Shown piece after piece: positions 20,538-28,045 of a stretch of DNA of 64,000 nt (its first letter is position 1; each line of letters starts with the position of its first letter). The notes beneath the pieces were generated by a model. It saw only the letters and a program-made list of their open reading frames with translations, was not told the origin of the DNA and made no database searches. The DNA is from an uncultured Hyphomicrobiaceae bacterium (GTDB lineage Bacteria; Pseudomonadota; Alphaproteobacteria; Rhizobiales; CALHAX01): contig CALHAX010000039.1 in NCBI GenBank assembly GCA_937931785.1, positions 1 through 64,000 on the forward strand, written 5' to 3'. The translations under genes and the position numbers were made by a program.

Positions 20538-20903
20538 ATGTCGCAGAAAGCTGCGCGCGGCACAAAACGCACCTGCCAAGGATGCGCTGCTCGATTTTAT
20601 GATCTTGAAAACACTCCGATCGTCTGTCCGATGTGCGAGGCGGAGTTCAAACTGGCTCCTGCCGATATAAAGGAAGAGGATATCGAGGTTGAAGAGGTCG
20701 ATACTCCTGTCGCCGCTGCCGCAGTTCCCGTCGATGAACCGGATGTGGTGGATGAAGAAGCTGATGAACTTGCAGACATCGAGACAGATGATGTCGATCT
20801 TCCGAGCAGTGAGGATGACAATACTTTCATCGAAGACGACGAAGATCCGAACGCAAGCGTGTCGGCAATCGTCCCAACAAAGTCTAGCGGCGACGATAAC
20901 TGA
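20538..20903 (+). CDS. FYDLN-acid (TIGR02300-type) zinc-ribbon protein
   Basis: Small acidic protein of 121 residues. The N-terminal 40 residues form a zinc-ribbon-like unit with two cysteine pairs, CQGC near residue 13 and CPMC near residue 30, and the signature RFYDLENTPIVC. The rest is an extremely acidic tail of Asp and Glu. It matches the conserved alphaproteobacterial FYDLN-acid family whose function is unknown. It is divergent from aroA and followed by a strong terminator, so it is probably a single-gene transcript. Confidence 0.85.
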   Translation: MSQKAARGTKRTCQGCAARFYDLENTPIVCPMCEAEFKLAPADIKEEDIEVEEVDTPVAAAAVPVDEPDVVDEEADELADIETDDVDLPSSEDDNTFIEDDEDPNASVSAIVPTKSSGDDN

Positions 20904-20966
20904 GACATGACCAAGTCGTCGGTATAAATTATTCGATCAAGACTTGATGTTTTTCCACAGTCTTGA

Positions 20967-20996
20967 GCCCGCCGCAGACCCTGCGGCGGGCTTTTT
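20967..20996 (+). terminator. Intrinsic terminator after the FYDLN-acid gene
   Basis: GCCCGCCGCAG and CTGCGGCGGGC form a perfect 11-bp GC-rich stem with the three-base loop ACC, followed by T5. It isolates the autoinducer synthase gene downstream from upstream transcription. Confidence 0.93.
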
Positions 20997-21165
20997 GTTT
21001 TGATTTTTAAAGATTTTGACCGAAATATTTGCTGCAATTGACTCGAATACTATGGATTTTGCTTTCAGCGCGAGTCATGATGATCTCTCGTTATCTCATG
21101 TATACACGGATTTTCTTATGTAATTCGTCAGTATCAGATCGTGAGATTTCAAGTTAAATTGGGGC
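20997..21165. other. AT-rich promoter region of the autoinducer synthase gene
   Basis: About 170 bases between the terminator and the inverted repeat before cqsA. The stretch is visibly richer in A and T than the surrounding genes and contains no plausible coding frame. It must hold the cqsA promoter, but I do not see a convincing -35/-10 pair with correct spacing. TTGAC words occur near 21017 and 21038 without a matching -10. Confidence 0.4.
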
Positions 21166-21189
21166 TGCAACAAATAAATGCTTGTTGCA
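21166..21189. promoter_or_regulatory. Inverted repeat just upstream of the autoinducer synthase ribosome binding site
   Basis: TGCAACAA and TTGTTGCA form a perfect 8-bp inverted repeat around an 8-base spacer. It ends six bases before the GGAG ribosome binding site (21196-21199) of the gene. The position fits either an operator for a transcription factor or a leader hairpin that influences translation. The target factor is unknown. Confidence 0.45.
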
Positions 21190-21205
21190 AGACTTGGAGT
21201 TTGAA

Positions 21206-22498
21206 ATGCTGGATAAGCGGAACATGGACAATTCGTCCGAATGCGGCACAATCCTAAGCCCGAATGACCCCGCCTTCCTGCACGATCGTATCCAACGTTA
21301 CTATACCAAACGTGTCGAGGAAGCCTGGGCAGGTGGGCATCCGATGAAGGGACGATCGCCGCAGCCGGGCGACATACAGCTTCGCACGAACGACTACCTT
21401 TGCCTTGCCGGTCATCCGATGGTCATCGCCGCGGAAATCAAAGCCCTGCGGGCTGACGGGCATGGTGCAGCTGTTTCCCGGGTCTGGCTGCATCAGGAGA
21501 AGGATACTCTCTCTGTCTTTGAAGAACGGCTGGCCGGCGTTGTTCAGGCGGAAGAAACGGTGCTTTGCAACTCCGGGTATTGCGCCAATGTCGGGTTGAT
21601 CCAGGCCATTACCGAGCCAAATGCGCCTGTGTATATGGACATGAAGGCGCACATTTCCCTTTGGGAAGGTGTCTCAAGCGCGAAAGCTACGGCCGTTCCG
21701 TTTCGCCATAACAGCGCTGACCACCTTGAGCGACAAATTAAAAAGCATGGTGCTGGCGTGGTTTGTGTCGACGCGCTTTACAGCACGGACGGGAACGTCA
21801 GTCCGCTTGCGGACATTCTGGACATTGTTGAACGACACGGGTGCGTTCTGGTTGTTGATGAAACGCATTCCTTTGGCGCGCACGGCAAGGATGGTGGTGG
21901 ACTTTGTGTTGCCCTTGGCATTGCGGATCGTGTGCATTTCCGCACGATCGGTCTGTCGAAAGCCGTTGCCAGTCGGGGCGGTGCGATAGCGTGCTCGTCC
22001 CGCAATGCGGAGTACTTCAGGTATGAAGCTTTCCCGGTGATATTCAGTACCTCGGTGCTTCAGCACGAGGTTGCCGGCTACAACGCTGTTCTGGACGTCA
22101 TTCAGAAGGAAACATGGCGACGGGACCGGCTACATAAAAGCCATGCCTACCTTCGGGATGCTCTGGATAAACTTGGCTATAATGTCGATGCATCGCAGCA
22201 TCAGATCATTGCGCTCGAGGCGGGAAACCAGCTCGATACAATCAAGTTTCGAGATGCCCTCGAGTCTCGTGGCGTATTTGGAGCGATTTTCTTTCCGCCG
22301 GCTACACCGGAGAAGCGTTGTCTGATCCGGTTCACCGTGAACTGCGGGCACACACGCCAGGAGCTGGATCACGTGATTTCCGTATGCCGAGACATCCGGG
22401 ACGAGGTTGATCTCGCAAACTGGCCGTCGACAAGACGCAAAAGCAAGACGCTTGCTCCCGTTAAAGATCATCCGAAACGGGCACGTGAAGCGGCATAG
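21206..22498 (+). CDS. cqsA: CqsA/LqsA-type alpha-hydroxyketone autoinducer synthase
   Basis: PLP-dependent enzyme of the alpha-oxoamine synthase family. CqsA and LqsA make alpha-hydroxyketone quorum-sensing signals (CAI-1, LAI-1) from an acyl-CoA and an amino acid or S-adenosylmethionine. The 430-residue product resembles Vibrio CqsA along its length: TNDYLCLAGHP (61-71), ANVGLIQAI (127-135), AHISLWEG (148-155), FRHNSADHL (166-174), DALYSTDGNVSPLA, VVDETHSFGAHG (216-227), and the Schiff-base lysine in GLSKAV (Lys252). SLWEG and HN..DHL are CqsA-like and not typical of 5-aminolevulinate synthase. ATG 21206 has GGAG six bases upstream; TTG 21182 lies inside the inverted repeat. A basic tail of about 30 residues extends beyond Vibrio CqsA. 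It converges on a CqsS-like kinase, which supports the role. Confidence 0.88.
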   Translation: MLDKRNMDNSSECGTILSPNDPAFLHDRIQRYYTKRVEEAWAGGHPMKGRSPQPGDIQLRTNDYLCLAGHPMVIAAEIKALRADGHGAAVSRVWLHQEKDTLSVFEERLAGVVQAEETVLCNSGYCANVGLIQAITEPNAPVYMDMKAHISLWEGVSSAKATAVPFRHNSADHLERQIKKHGAGVVCVDALYSTDGNVSPLADILDIVERHGCVLVVDETHSFGAHGKDGGGLCVALGIADRVHFRTIGLSKAVASRGGAIACSSRNAEYFRYEAFPVIFSTSVLQHEVAGYNAVLDVIQKETWRRDRLHKSHAYLRDALDKLGYNVDASQHQIIALEAGNQLDTIKFRDALESRGVFGAIFFPPATPEKRCLIRFTVNCGHTRQELDHVISVCRDIRDEVDLANWPSTRRKSKTLAPVKDHPKRAREAA

Positions 22499-22542
22499 AA
22501 CGGCAAGATATGGGATGATCGGCTTTCCGGCCTATTGTTCAG

Positions 22543-22633
22543 GGTGTGTTCGATTTAAATGGCGATGCCGCGATGCCAGTGGAACGACTTGGGTCGTGGC
22601 GTCATGAGTCCATTTGAATCAGGCGCGCTATAG
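22543..22633 (+). repeat. Dispersed 91-nt repeat, copy 1
   Basis: This stretch matches the reverse complement of 33951-34041 over 91 bases without a gap, with 77 identical positions by hand alignment. It begins GGTGTGTTCGA and ends TTTGAATCAGGCGCGCTATAG minus its last base. It lies between the convergent ends of the autoinducer synthase and the histidine kinase genes. It contains the small hairpin ACGAC-TTGG-GTCGT. One frame shows a conserved short peptide pattern with the other copy. No transposase or target duplication is visible. Confidence 0.8.
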
Positions 22634-22652
22634 GGTGCGTGCTGATGACCGT

Positions 22653-24041
22653 TCAAGACCTTTGCATACGGTTACTTAGATCATCCACGGACGTGTCTGC
22701 GGGAACAGACGGGAGCGTGATGGTGAATTCTGCTCCTTTTCCTGGGGCAGACCGACATGACAGCGTACCGTCGAAGCTTTCGACGACAAACTTCGAAAAT
22801 GCCAAACCGATACCTGTGCCCTGGCCTTGCTTCACGCCTGTAAAAAAAGGCACGAAAATGTGAGGTAGAATGTCTGGTGGGATACCTGGACCGTTGTCTG
22901 CAACGATGACCTTGTTCGTTGCAGCCCCTTTTTCCAGGCGAATGGTAATTTGCCCGCCCCCCGAAGCCTCCAGCGCGCGTAGTCCGTTTTTGAGCAGATT
23001 GAAAAGTGTGTGAACCAGCAGCAGATCTGATCCGAAGAATTCAAAATCATCTTCACTGTCAAACACGACGCGTTCACTTTCGCCCGGACGGAAGTGATAT
23101 CTATGAAGCGTATCCGTGATAACGCCATGTACGGAGTGCTTGTCGAAAATTCCAGCCGAGAGGTTTTCCTGCCCGGCATTGACCAGAAGCATGTCGATGA
23201 CAAGGTTCGCAGACTGCGTGTGATCTCGAATACGTTCCATCGAGGAGCGCAATCCGCCAGCCTGTCGTGAGCTCAATCGACTGCCTTCATAACCGTTCTG
23301 GAGGGCCCACTCCAAGGCTTCTGTCAGCTTGGGAATGTGTTTATTGGCCCGTTCTGCATCGAACTTTATGCCGAGCAGCGGCGTCCGCATCTCATGGGCG
23401 ATGTGGCTTGCAAGGCGTGACGCGGCCTGCATTTTTTCATCTGCAATCCGGCTGTCGCTGTAGTTCAAGGCCACGAGGCCAGTAAGGGCAAAGGCCACGA
23501 TCGGTATCAATTGCAGTGCATCCGGCGGTATCGGTGCGCCCCCTGTCGTGAAATGGAATGTCAGCCATCCGAGCACCGAGCCAACCACGGCGACAACAAT
23601 CATGTTCACGCTGTCATACAACAGGGCCATGTAAACGAATGCCGCCATGGTCGACACTTGCCATACCGTGCTGGCATCGTTCATGAGCAACATGAAAACA
23701 AAGAAGAACGGCAATGCAAAGATGAACGATATATAGGAGTAGGCTGGGAGGTAGCGGCGCCAGGCAGGTGGCCAATGATCCGAAAAGCCAAGTGCCAGAC
23801 TTACCAGAAATCCGCAGGCGCGTAGTGACGGACTCTCGTAGGCTTGCGGCGAGATCCACGTATAAAGAACAAAGAACAGTGGAAATCCGATGATTCCCAG
23901 GAATGCCGCCATCTGAACCTTATAAGCTGCAAGTGTGTGAAATGCGACGTAACGGCCCCATATCCTGCGCACAAATCTGATACTTGCCAACGCAGGACGA
24001 AACCGCCGAAGCCGTTCGATCGAAGCGAAAGATGAGCGCAT
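22653..24041 (-). CDS. CqsS/LqsS-like membrane sensor histidine kinase
   Basis: Candidate receptor for the alpha-hydroxyketone signal. The N-terminal half (about 45-195) has several hydrophobic helices with a sequence pattern close to CqsS/LqsS sensor domains: GIIGFPLFFVLY, PQAYES, HWPPAWRRYLPAY, LPFFFVFMLLMN and STVW. The cytoplasmic kinase core has the phosphoacceptor His216 in IAHEMRTPL, the N box LFNLLKNGLRAL, G1 box DNGPGIP and G2 box GTGIGLAFSKFVV. It has 462 residues and, unlike Vibrio CqsS, no receiver domain at the C terminus. The gene converges with cqsA and diverges from the response regulator. The sensor assignment rests on pattern resemblance and context. Confidence 0.85.
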   Translation of the reverse strand: MRSSFASIERLRRFRPALASIRFVRRIWGRYVAFHTLAAYKVQMAAFLGIIGFPLFFVLYTWISPQAYESPSLRACGFLVSLALGFSDHWPPAWRRYLPAYSYISFIFALPFFFVFMLLMNDASTVWQVSTMAAFVYMALLYDSVNMIVVAVVGSVLGWLTFHFTTGGAPIPPDALQLIPIVAFALTGLVALNYSDSRIADEKMQAASRLASHIAHEMRTPLLGIKFDAERANKHIPKLTEALEWALQNGYEGSRLSSRQAGGLRSSMERIRDHTQSANLVIDMLLVNAGQENLSAGIFDKHSVHGVITDTLHRYHFRPGESERVVFDSEDDFEFFGSDLLLVHTLFNLLKNGLRALEASGGGQITIRLEKGAATNKVIVADNGPGIPPDILPHIFVPFFTGVKQGQGTGIGLAFSKFVVESFDGTLSCRSAPGKGAEFTITLPSVPADTSVDDLSNRMQRS

Positions 24042-24137
24042 GGTTTCTTAAATCCGGGGAGTTGCGGACCGGTTTGAGGCCCAAGTGGAACAGCCAAGAC
24101 CTGTGTATTCTGTTCAAACACACTAGGATTGGCTTTA

Positions 24138-24168
24138 TTGCACAAATTCGTGCAAGAGAACTTGCAAG
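24138..24168. promoter_or_regulatory. TTGCAAG-type repeats in the kinase/regulator divergent promoter
   Basis: The 189-base region between the kinase and the regulator starts contains TTGCAC-N6-GTGCAA (24138-24155) and the palindrome CTTGCAAG (24161-24168). TTGCAAGA also occurs beside the inverted repeat upstream of cqsA. The clustering suggests a shared operator for the locus. The words are short, so chance is not excluded. Confidence 0.35.
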
Positions 24169-24230
24169 AATGAGTGCATGCGGGTGATTACATGTTGCCT
24201 GTTTGACAAACGAGAAACACTTCTGACGAA

Positions 24231-25238
24231 ATGCTTCCATTTTACCATCCAACATCTATTGTCGCGCTGGATGACGATCCGCTGTTCTTGGAAAGCTTTG
24301 CGTTCCATTTTGGCGATGATTTCGTCTGCAAAACGTTCACTCAACCAGAGAAAGCCCTTGGTTTCTTCGAGGAAACGCGTGCGTTCCAGACACTTGGTGA
24401 GGACTTTTTCTCTTCGGACACCGGTTTGCTGGATCGTGTCGGGCAAAGTTCTGCAGACCAGTTGATCAAGATGGATGGGCAGCAACTGTCCGGTGTCATG
24501 AGCAACCCGGGGCGGTTTCAGCAGATTTCCTTGCTGGTTGTCGACTATGCAATGCCCGGCATGAACGGTGTTGAAGTCTGTCGGCGGTTGAAGGGTCATC
24601 CGGCGCGCAAAATTCTCCTTACCGGGAAGGCCGGTGAAGAAACTGCGGTCAAAGCGTTCAACGAAGGTATTATTGATTGCTTCCTGATGAAACAGATGGC
24701 GGATCTGCCGCGTGTGCTGGATCAGGAAATGCGCCAGTTGCAGCGTAAGTATTTCCTTGATCTGACTGCGCCGCTGCAAATGGCACTTGGTGTTCAATCG
24801 CGTGATCTGGCGCGGCACGGAGCGTTCAACGACCACTTTACGAAGGTATTCGAAGCGCGCGGCATCGTGGAATATTATCGTCATACAAAACCATCAGGAA
24901 TCGTCATGATAAGCGATGATGGAGACCTGATGTTTCTGGTTGTTCAGGATGCGGATACGGTGCGCTCGTCACTGGAAATCGCTCGGGATCAAAGTGCTCC
25001 GGCGGAACTCATCGATCTCCTGGCAAGCGGCACGGTGATCACATTTTTCCCCAAAACCGAACATGCTTATGAGCCCGCGTTTGAGGCGTCATGGCGTGAT
25101 CATGTCTGGCCTGCTCAAAAGATCGGTGACGATGATAGCTATCACGTCAGCCTGATCAGCGGGAATGATGTCGCGCGGTATCTGGATACGCCGATTGCGA
25201 CCTTCGCGACATTTCGGGATGAGCTCGACGCCGCTTGA
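24231..25238 (+). CDS. LqsR-like response regulator with enlarged receiver domain
   Basis: Stand-alone response regulator of 335 residues. The receiver begins SIVALDDDPLFLESF with the acidic pocket at Asp14-16. The probable phosphoacceptor is Asp105 in LLVVDYAMPGMNG, and the conserved Thr/Lys part is ILLTGKAGEE. The phosphoacceptor lies about 50 residues later than in ordinary receivers, because of an insertion around residues 45-98; Legionella LqsR has a similar late aspartate (D108, from memory). The remaining 190 residues contain no helix-turn-helix, GGDEF or EAL motif. They show the pattern IVEYYRHTKPSG, ISDDGDLMFLVVQD and TVITFFPKTE. It diverges from the CqsS-like kinase, its probable phosphodonor. 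The output mechanism is unknown. Confidence 0.82.
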   Translation: MLPFYHPTSIVALDDDPLFLESFAFHFGDDFVCKTFTQPEKALGFFEETRAFQTLGEDFFSSDTGLLDRVGQSSADQLIKMDGQQLSGVMSNPGRFQQISLLVVDYAMPGMNGVEVCRRLKGHPARKILLTGKAGEETAVKAFNEGIIDCFLMKQMADLPRVLDQEMRQLQRKYFLDLTAPLQMALGVQSRDLARHGAFNDHFTKVFEARGIVEYYRHTKPSGIVMISDDGDLMFLVVQDADTVRSSLEIARDQSAPAELIDLLASGTVITFFPKTEHAYEPAFEASWRDHVWPAQKIGDDDSYHVSLISGNDVARYLDTPIATFATFRDELDAA

Positions 25239-25281
25239 GATGAGGGTGTGTTACGGGGCCTCTCCTTCGTAGAAGCCGCCC

Positions 25282-26112
25282 TTAAGTCAGCGCCTGCATC
25301 GCCATATATCCGCTTGCGACGATGAGCAACATTCCTAGCGGTGCAGTAACATGATCCTCGCCGAATGGGATTTTTTCAATCAGCATGATGATCATGGCAA
25401 CTGCCATCCAGATGATGTTCATGACGCCGCCGACGAATGCGAGCAGCATAAGAGCCCAGCAACACCCGAGACAATATAGTCCCTGTTTCAACCCCATCTG
25501 AATAGCACCTGCTAACCCGTCTCGCCACATCCCCATGAACGTTGCGAATGGGGACCGGCATTTGGAGAGGCAGTTTTCCTTCAGCGTGCTAAACTGATAA
25601 AGACCGGCGACGAGTAGAAACGCTGCGGACAACCAGGGCCATTGACTGACGAGTGAACCATCGAGGATCACTGTTCTCGACAAGGCGATCTGGAGCCCTG
25701 TTGCAAAGCATGAAAACCCCAACCAGATCATTCCATAGCCTGCAATGAGCGCCCAGATCTGGCGCGGTGGAACCTTGGTCGGGTTTCCTTTCGAGAACTC
25801 GATGTACGTCGCGATCAGTGGAATTGCGGTTGGCAACATCATTGCGATCGACATGGTCGACCACATGGCAAGGATCCGGACAAACGGCCCCCACTCCCCA
25901 TTCTGGAGTTCGGCCTCAGTCAAAGGGCGGCAGATGTTGCCGATCGAAAGCGTGACTGTTTCTGTCAACGTTTCGAAGATTGACATGCCGGGCCCGAGCG
26001 CACCCGCCGAAACAACGCGTGCGAGTTCCAGGCTCATAAGCGCGAGAAAAGCCCAAGCAGCGAGCACAATACCGCCAAGAGGGAGCCAGATGTGTATGGC
26101 GCGGTTGCTCAT
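25282..26112 (-). CDS. DUF2182 family integral membrane protein
   Basis: Membrane protein of 276 residues with about six to seven hydrophobic helices. It carries the conserved features of DUF2182: a MSIAMMLPTAIPLI helix, GYGMIWLGFS, and the cysteine-rich GLYCLGCCWALM helix followed by GVMNIIWM and a late IEK motif. The family is described as predicted metal-binding membrane proteins; a biochemical role is not established. It converges on the LqsR-like gene with a 43-base gap. No DUF1326 partner, which often accompanies the family, is nearby. Confidence 0.8.
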   Translation of the reverse strand: MSNRAIHIWLPLGGIVLAAWAFLALMSLELARVVSAGALGPGMSIFETLTETVTLSIGNICRPLTEAELQNGEWGPFVRILAMWSTMSIAMMLPTAIPLIATYIEFSKGNPTKVPPRQIWALIAGYGMIWLGFSCFATGLQIALSRTVILDGSLVSQWPWLSAAFLLVAGLYQFSTLKENCLSKCRSPFATFMGMWRDGLAGAIQMGLKQGLYCLGCCWALMLLAFVGGVMNIIWMAVAMIIMLIEKIPFGEDHVTAPLGMLLIVASGYMAMQALT

Positions 26113-26172
26113 GAAGCGTTGAACCTTGTCGTAATGTGTCGTTGCGATATCAGATCGTGGATTGCGTTCCGG

Positions 26173-27087
26173 TCAGGCAGTTGTGGCAAGAGCGTCGATC
26201 GCATCAGCAATGGCAACTGTTTTTCGAGCTATCTCGGCATGCAGCAGCTCGACCATCTTTCCGTCAACCGTGATCACACCGTGGTTTGCGTTCTCCGGCT
26301 GATCGAAGGCTGCGATGATCTTGCGCGACCAGTCGACCGTTTCAACGTCGGGGGAAAACATGCGGTTTGCTGTTTCGATTTGTCCAGGATGAATCAATGT
26401 TTTTCCATCCATCCCCATAAGCGCGCCCTGACGGCATTCGGCTTCCAGTCCCTCGACGTCCTTGAAATTGTTATACACACCGTCGATCACGTCCAAACCA
26501 TATGCGTGGGCAGCGGCGACGGTTTGCGTGAGCCATGGAACCATCGCGAAGCGACTTGCTGCAAGTGAGGCACCGGTGTCCTTCGCGAGATCGTTCGTGC
26601 CCAATACGAAGCAGGTAAGCAGGTTGTCTTCCTCCCTGGCCATGGCGGCGATGCTGGCAATGTTGAGGATCGTCAGCGGTGTTTCGATCATCACCCACAG
26701 CGCGGTTCCATCGGATATACCCGCGGACCGCGCGTCAGTAGTGATCGATGCGATGTCGTCGGCAGACGACACCTTTGGCACGAGGATCGCGTCAGGGTTG
26801 GCCGCTACTACTGCTGCGAGGTCAGCGTCCCACCACTGCGTATCCGGTGCATTGGTTCGAATGACAACTTCACGTGCGCCATATCCGCCGGCGATCACGG
26901 CTGCAGCAACCTGATCGCGGGCTGTGGCTTTCATGTCGGGGGCAACGGCGTCTTCGAGATCGAGGATCAGCGCGTCCGCTGGTAATGTTTTTGCTTTTTC
27001 CAGTGCGCGTGCGTTTGCTCCAGGCATGTAAAGCACACTACGACGCGGGCGGAAGGTTTTGGACGTGGCAGAGGGAACGTCGGACAT
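26173..27087 (-). CDS. CitE-like HpcH/HpaI aldolase family lyase (CoA ester lyase)
   Basis: Protein of 304 residues in the CitE/malyl-CoA lyase branch. It starts RRSVLYMPGANARALEKA and continues LILDLEDAVAPD, the metal and CoA-binding motifs of the family. Further motifs are VIRTNAPD with the active-site arginine, MIETPL with the metal-binding glutamate, and GMDGKTLIHPGQI. Family members include (3S)-malyl-CoA thioesterase, L-malyl-CoA/beta-methylmalyl-CoA lyase and citryl-CoA lyase subunits. Length and isolation from citD/citF argue for a malyl- or methylmalyl-CoA type. The exact substrate cannot be told from sequence. It is divergent from the pyridoxal kinase gene. Confidence 0.85.
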   Translation of the reverse strand: MSDVPSATSKTFRPRRSVLYMPGANARALEKAKTLPADALILDLEDAVAPDMKATARDQVAAAVIAGGYGAREVVIRTNAPDTQWWDADLAAVVAANPDAILVPKVSSADDIASITTDARSAGISDGTALWVMIETPLTILNIASIAAMAREEDNLLTCFVLGTNDLAKDTGASLAASRFAMVPWLTQTVAAAHAYGLDVIDGVYNNFKDVEGLEAECRQGALMGMDGKTLIHPGQIETANRMFSPDVETVDWSRKIIAAFDQPENANHGVITVDGKMVELLHAEIARKTVAIADAIDALATTA

Positions 27088-27208
27088 GGACGAGGGTTCC
27101 GTTTGGGATTAAGCGAAAGACAGTAACGTGATCATGTAGCGGGCATCGCGTCGCTTGAAAACCCGATGCACCATGCTGCGTGCCTCGGTTCTGGAGTACT
27201 GCGCTACT

Positions 27209-28045
27209 ATGGCCAATATTTTGTCGATCTCGTCCCAGGTCGTTTGCGGTGCCGTTGGCAACTCTGTCGGGGCATTTGCGATGCAACGGCTGGGGCATAC
27301 GGTTTGGCAAATCCCAACCGTGCTGTTGTCCAATCATCCTGGGCATGGGGCGTTCAGCGGCGATGCGACGCCTGCAAAAACGATCACGGCGCTCTGGGGC
27401 GGAATCAAGGCGCACAGCTGGCACCAGGATGTGGATGCGGTTTTGACGGGTTATATTCCCGGGCCCGAGGCCGTGGGCGCGATTGCGACGATTGTCGAGG
27501 ATTTGAAATCGCTTCGAACTGATGTTGTTTATCTTTGTGACCCGGCCATCGGGGATGAACCGAAGGGGATTTATGTTGATCCACTTGCAGCCACTGCAAT
27601 TCGGGATCGGTTGCTACCTATTGCGGATATCGCCACACCGAACCGGTTTGAATTGTCGTGGTTGGCGGGGGTGGAGAAAATTGCAACCGCACGCGCGGCG
27701 ATGGATGCGTCCATAAAGCTTGCAACAAAGACAGTGATTGCGACCTCTGTTCCTGGCGATGCGGATAACGTCATCGCGAATGTTCTAACATCGAACAGTC
27801 GTGGGGCTAGGTGTTCCGCATCGCGTCATGCTCATGCACCAAATGGAACCGGAGATCTATTTTCTTCTTTGTTTTTCGGTCATCTGATGAATGGCCTGTC
27901 TGTGACGGCCTCCCTTGGCAGGGCAACTGCAGGCGTTACCCTTGTCGTTGATGCCTCGCAAGGACGCGACACGTTGCAAACCATTGCGACACAAATTCAT
28001 TGGGCTGATGTCATGGCCGCGCCTGTTTCGGATGTTCAGGCATGA
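27209..28045 (+). CDS. pdxY: Pyridoxal kinase
   Basis: Ribokinase-fold vitamin B6 kinase that makes pyridoxal phosphate in salvage. From ATG 27209 it has 278 residues, close to PdxY/PdxK size, and begins ANILSISSQVVCGAVGNS as usual. Characteristic motifs are TVLLSNHPGHGAFSG, YLCDPAIGDEPKGIYV, TPNRFELSWLAG and the anion-hole/catalytic region PNGTGDLFSSLFFG. The frame extends 18 codons upstream but without family similarity. The stop overlaps the next gene by four bases. Confidence 0.9.
   Translation: MANILSISSQVVCGAVGNSVGAFAMQRLGHTVWQIPTVLLSNHPGHGAFSGDATPAKTITALWGGIKAHSWHQDVDAVLTGYIPGPEAVGAIATIVEDLKSLRTDVVYLCDPAIGDEPKGIYVDPLAATAIRDRLLPIADIATPNRFELSWLAGVEKIATARAAMDASIKLATKTVIATSVPGDADNVIANVLTSNSRGARCSASRHAHAPNGTGDLFSSLFFGHLMNGLSVTASLGRATAGVTLVVDASQGRDTLQTIATQIHWADVMAAPVSDVQA

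Noticed and set aside
21131-21142. 12-base word TATCAGATCGTG repeated at about 26148
   Set aside because: Many 12-base matches are expected by chance in 64 kb, and the flanks do not match.
21182-22498. Reading the PLP enzyme as 5-aminolevulinate synthase (hemA)
   Set aside because: The AHISLWEG, HNSADHL and ANVGLIQ motifs match CqsA, and the CqsS-like kinase and LqsR-like regulator next to it fit signalling, not haem synthesis.
24042-24130. Possible third copy of the 91-nt repeat upstream of the kinase (AGTGGAAC and GTGTGTT words)
   Set aside because: Only two short words agree and their order and spacing differ from the two real copies.
25282-26112. DUF2182 protein as a fourth component of the signalling locus, like hdeD in Legionella
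   Set aside because: It is unrelated to HdeD in sequence pattern, lies on the opposite strand and only converges with the regulator.
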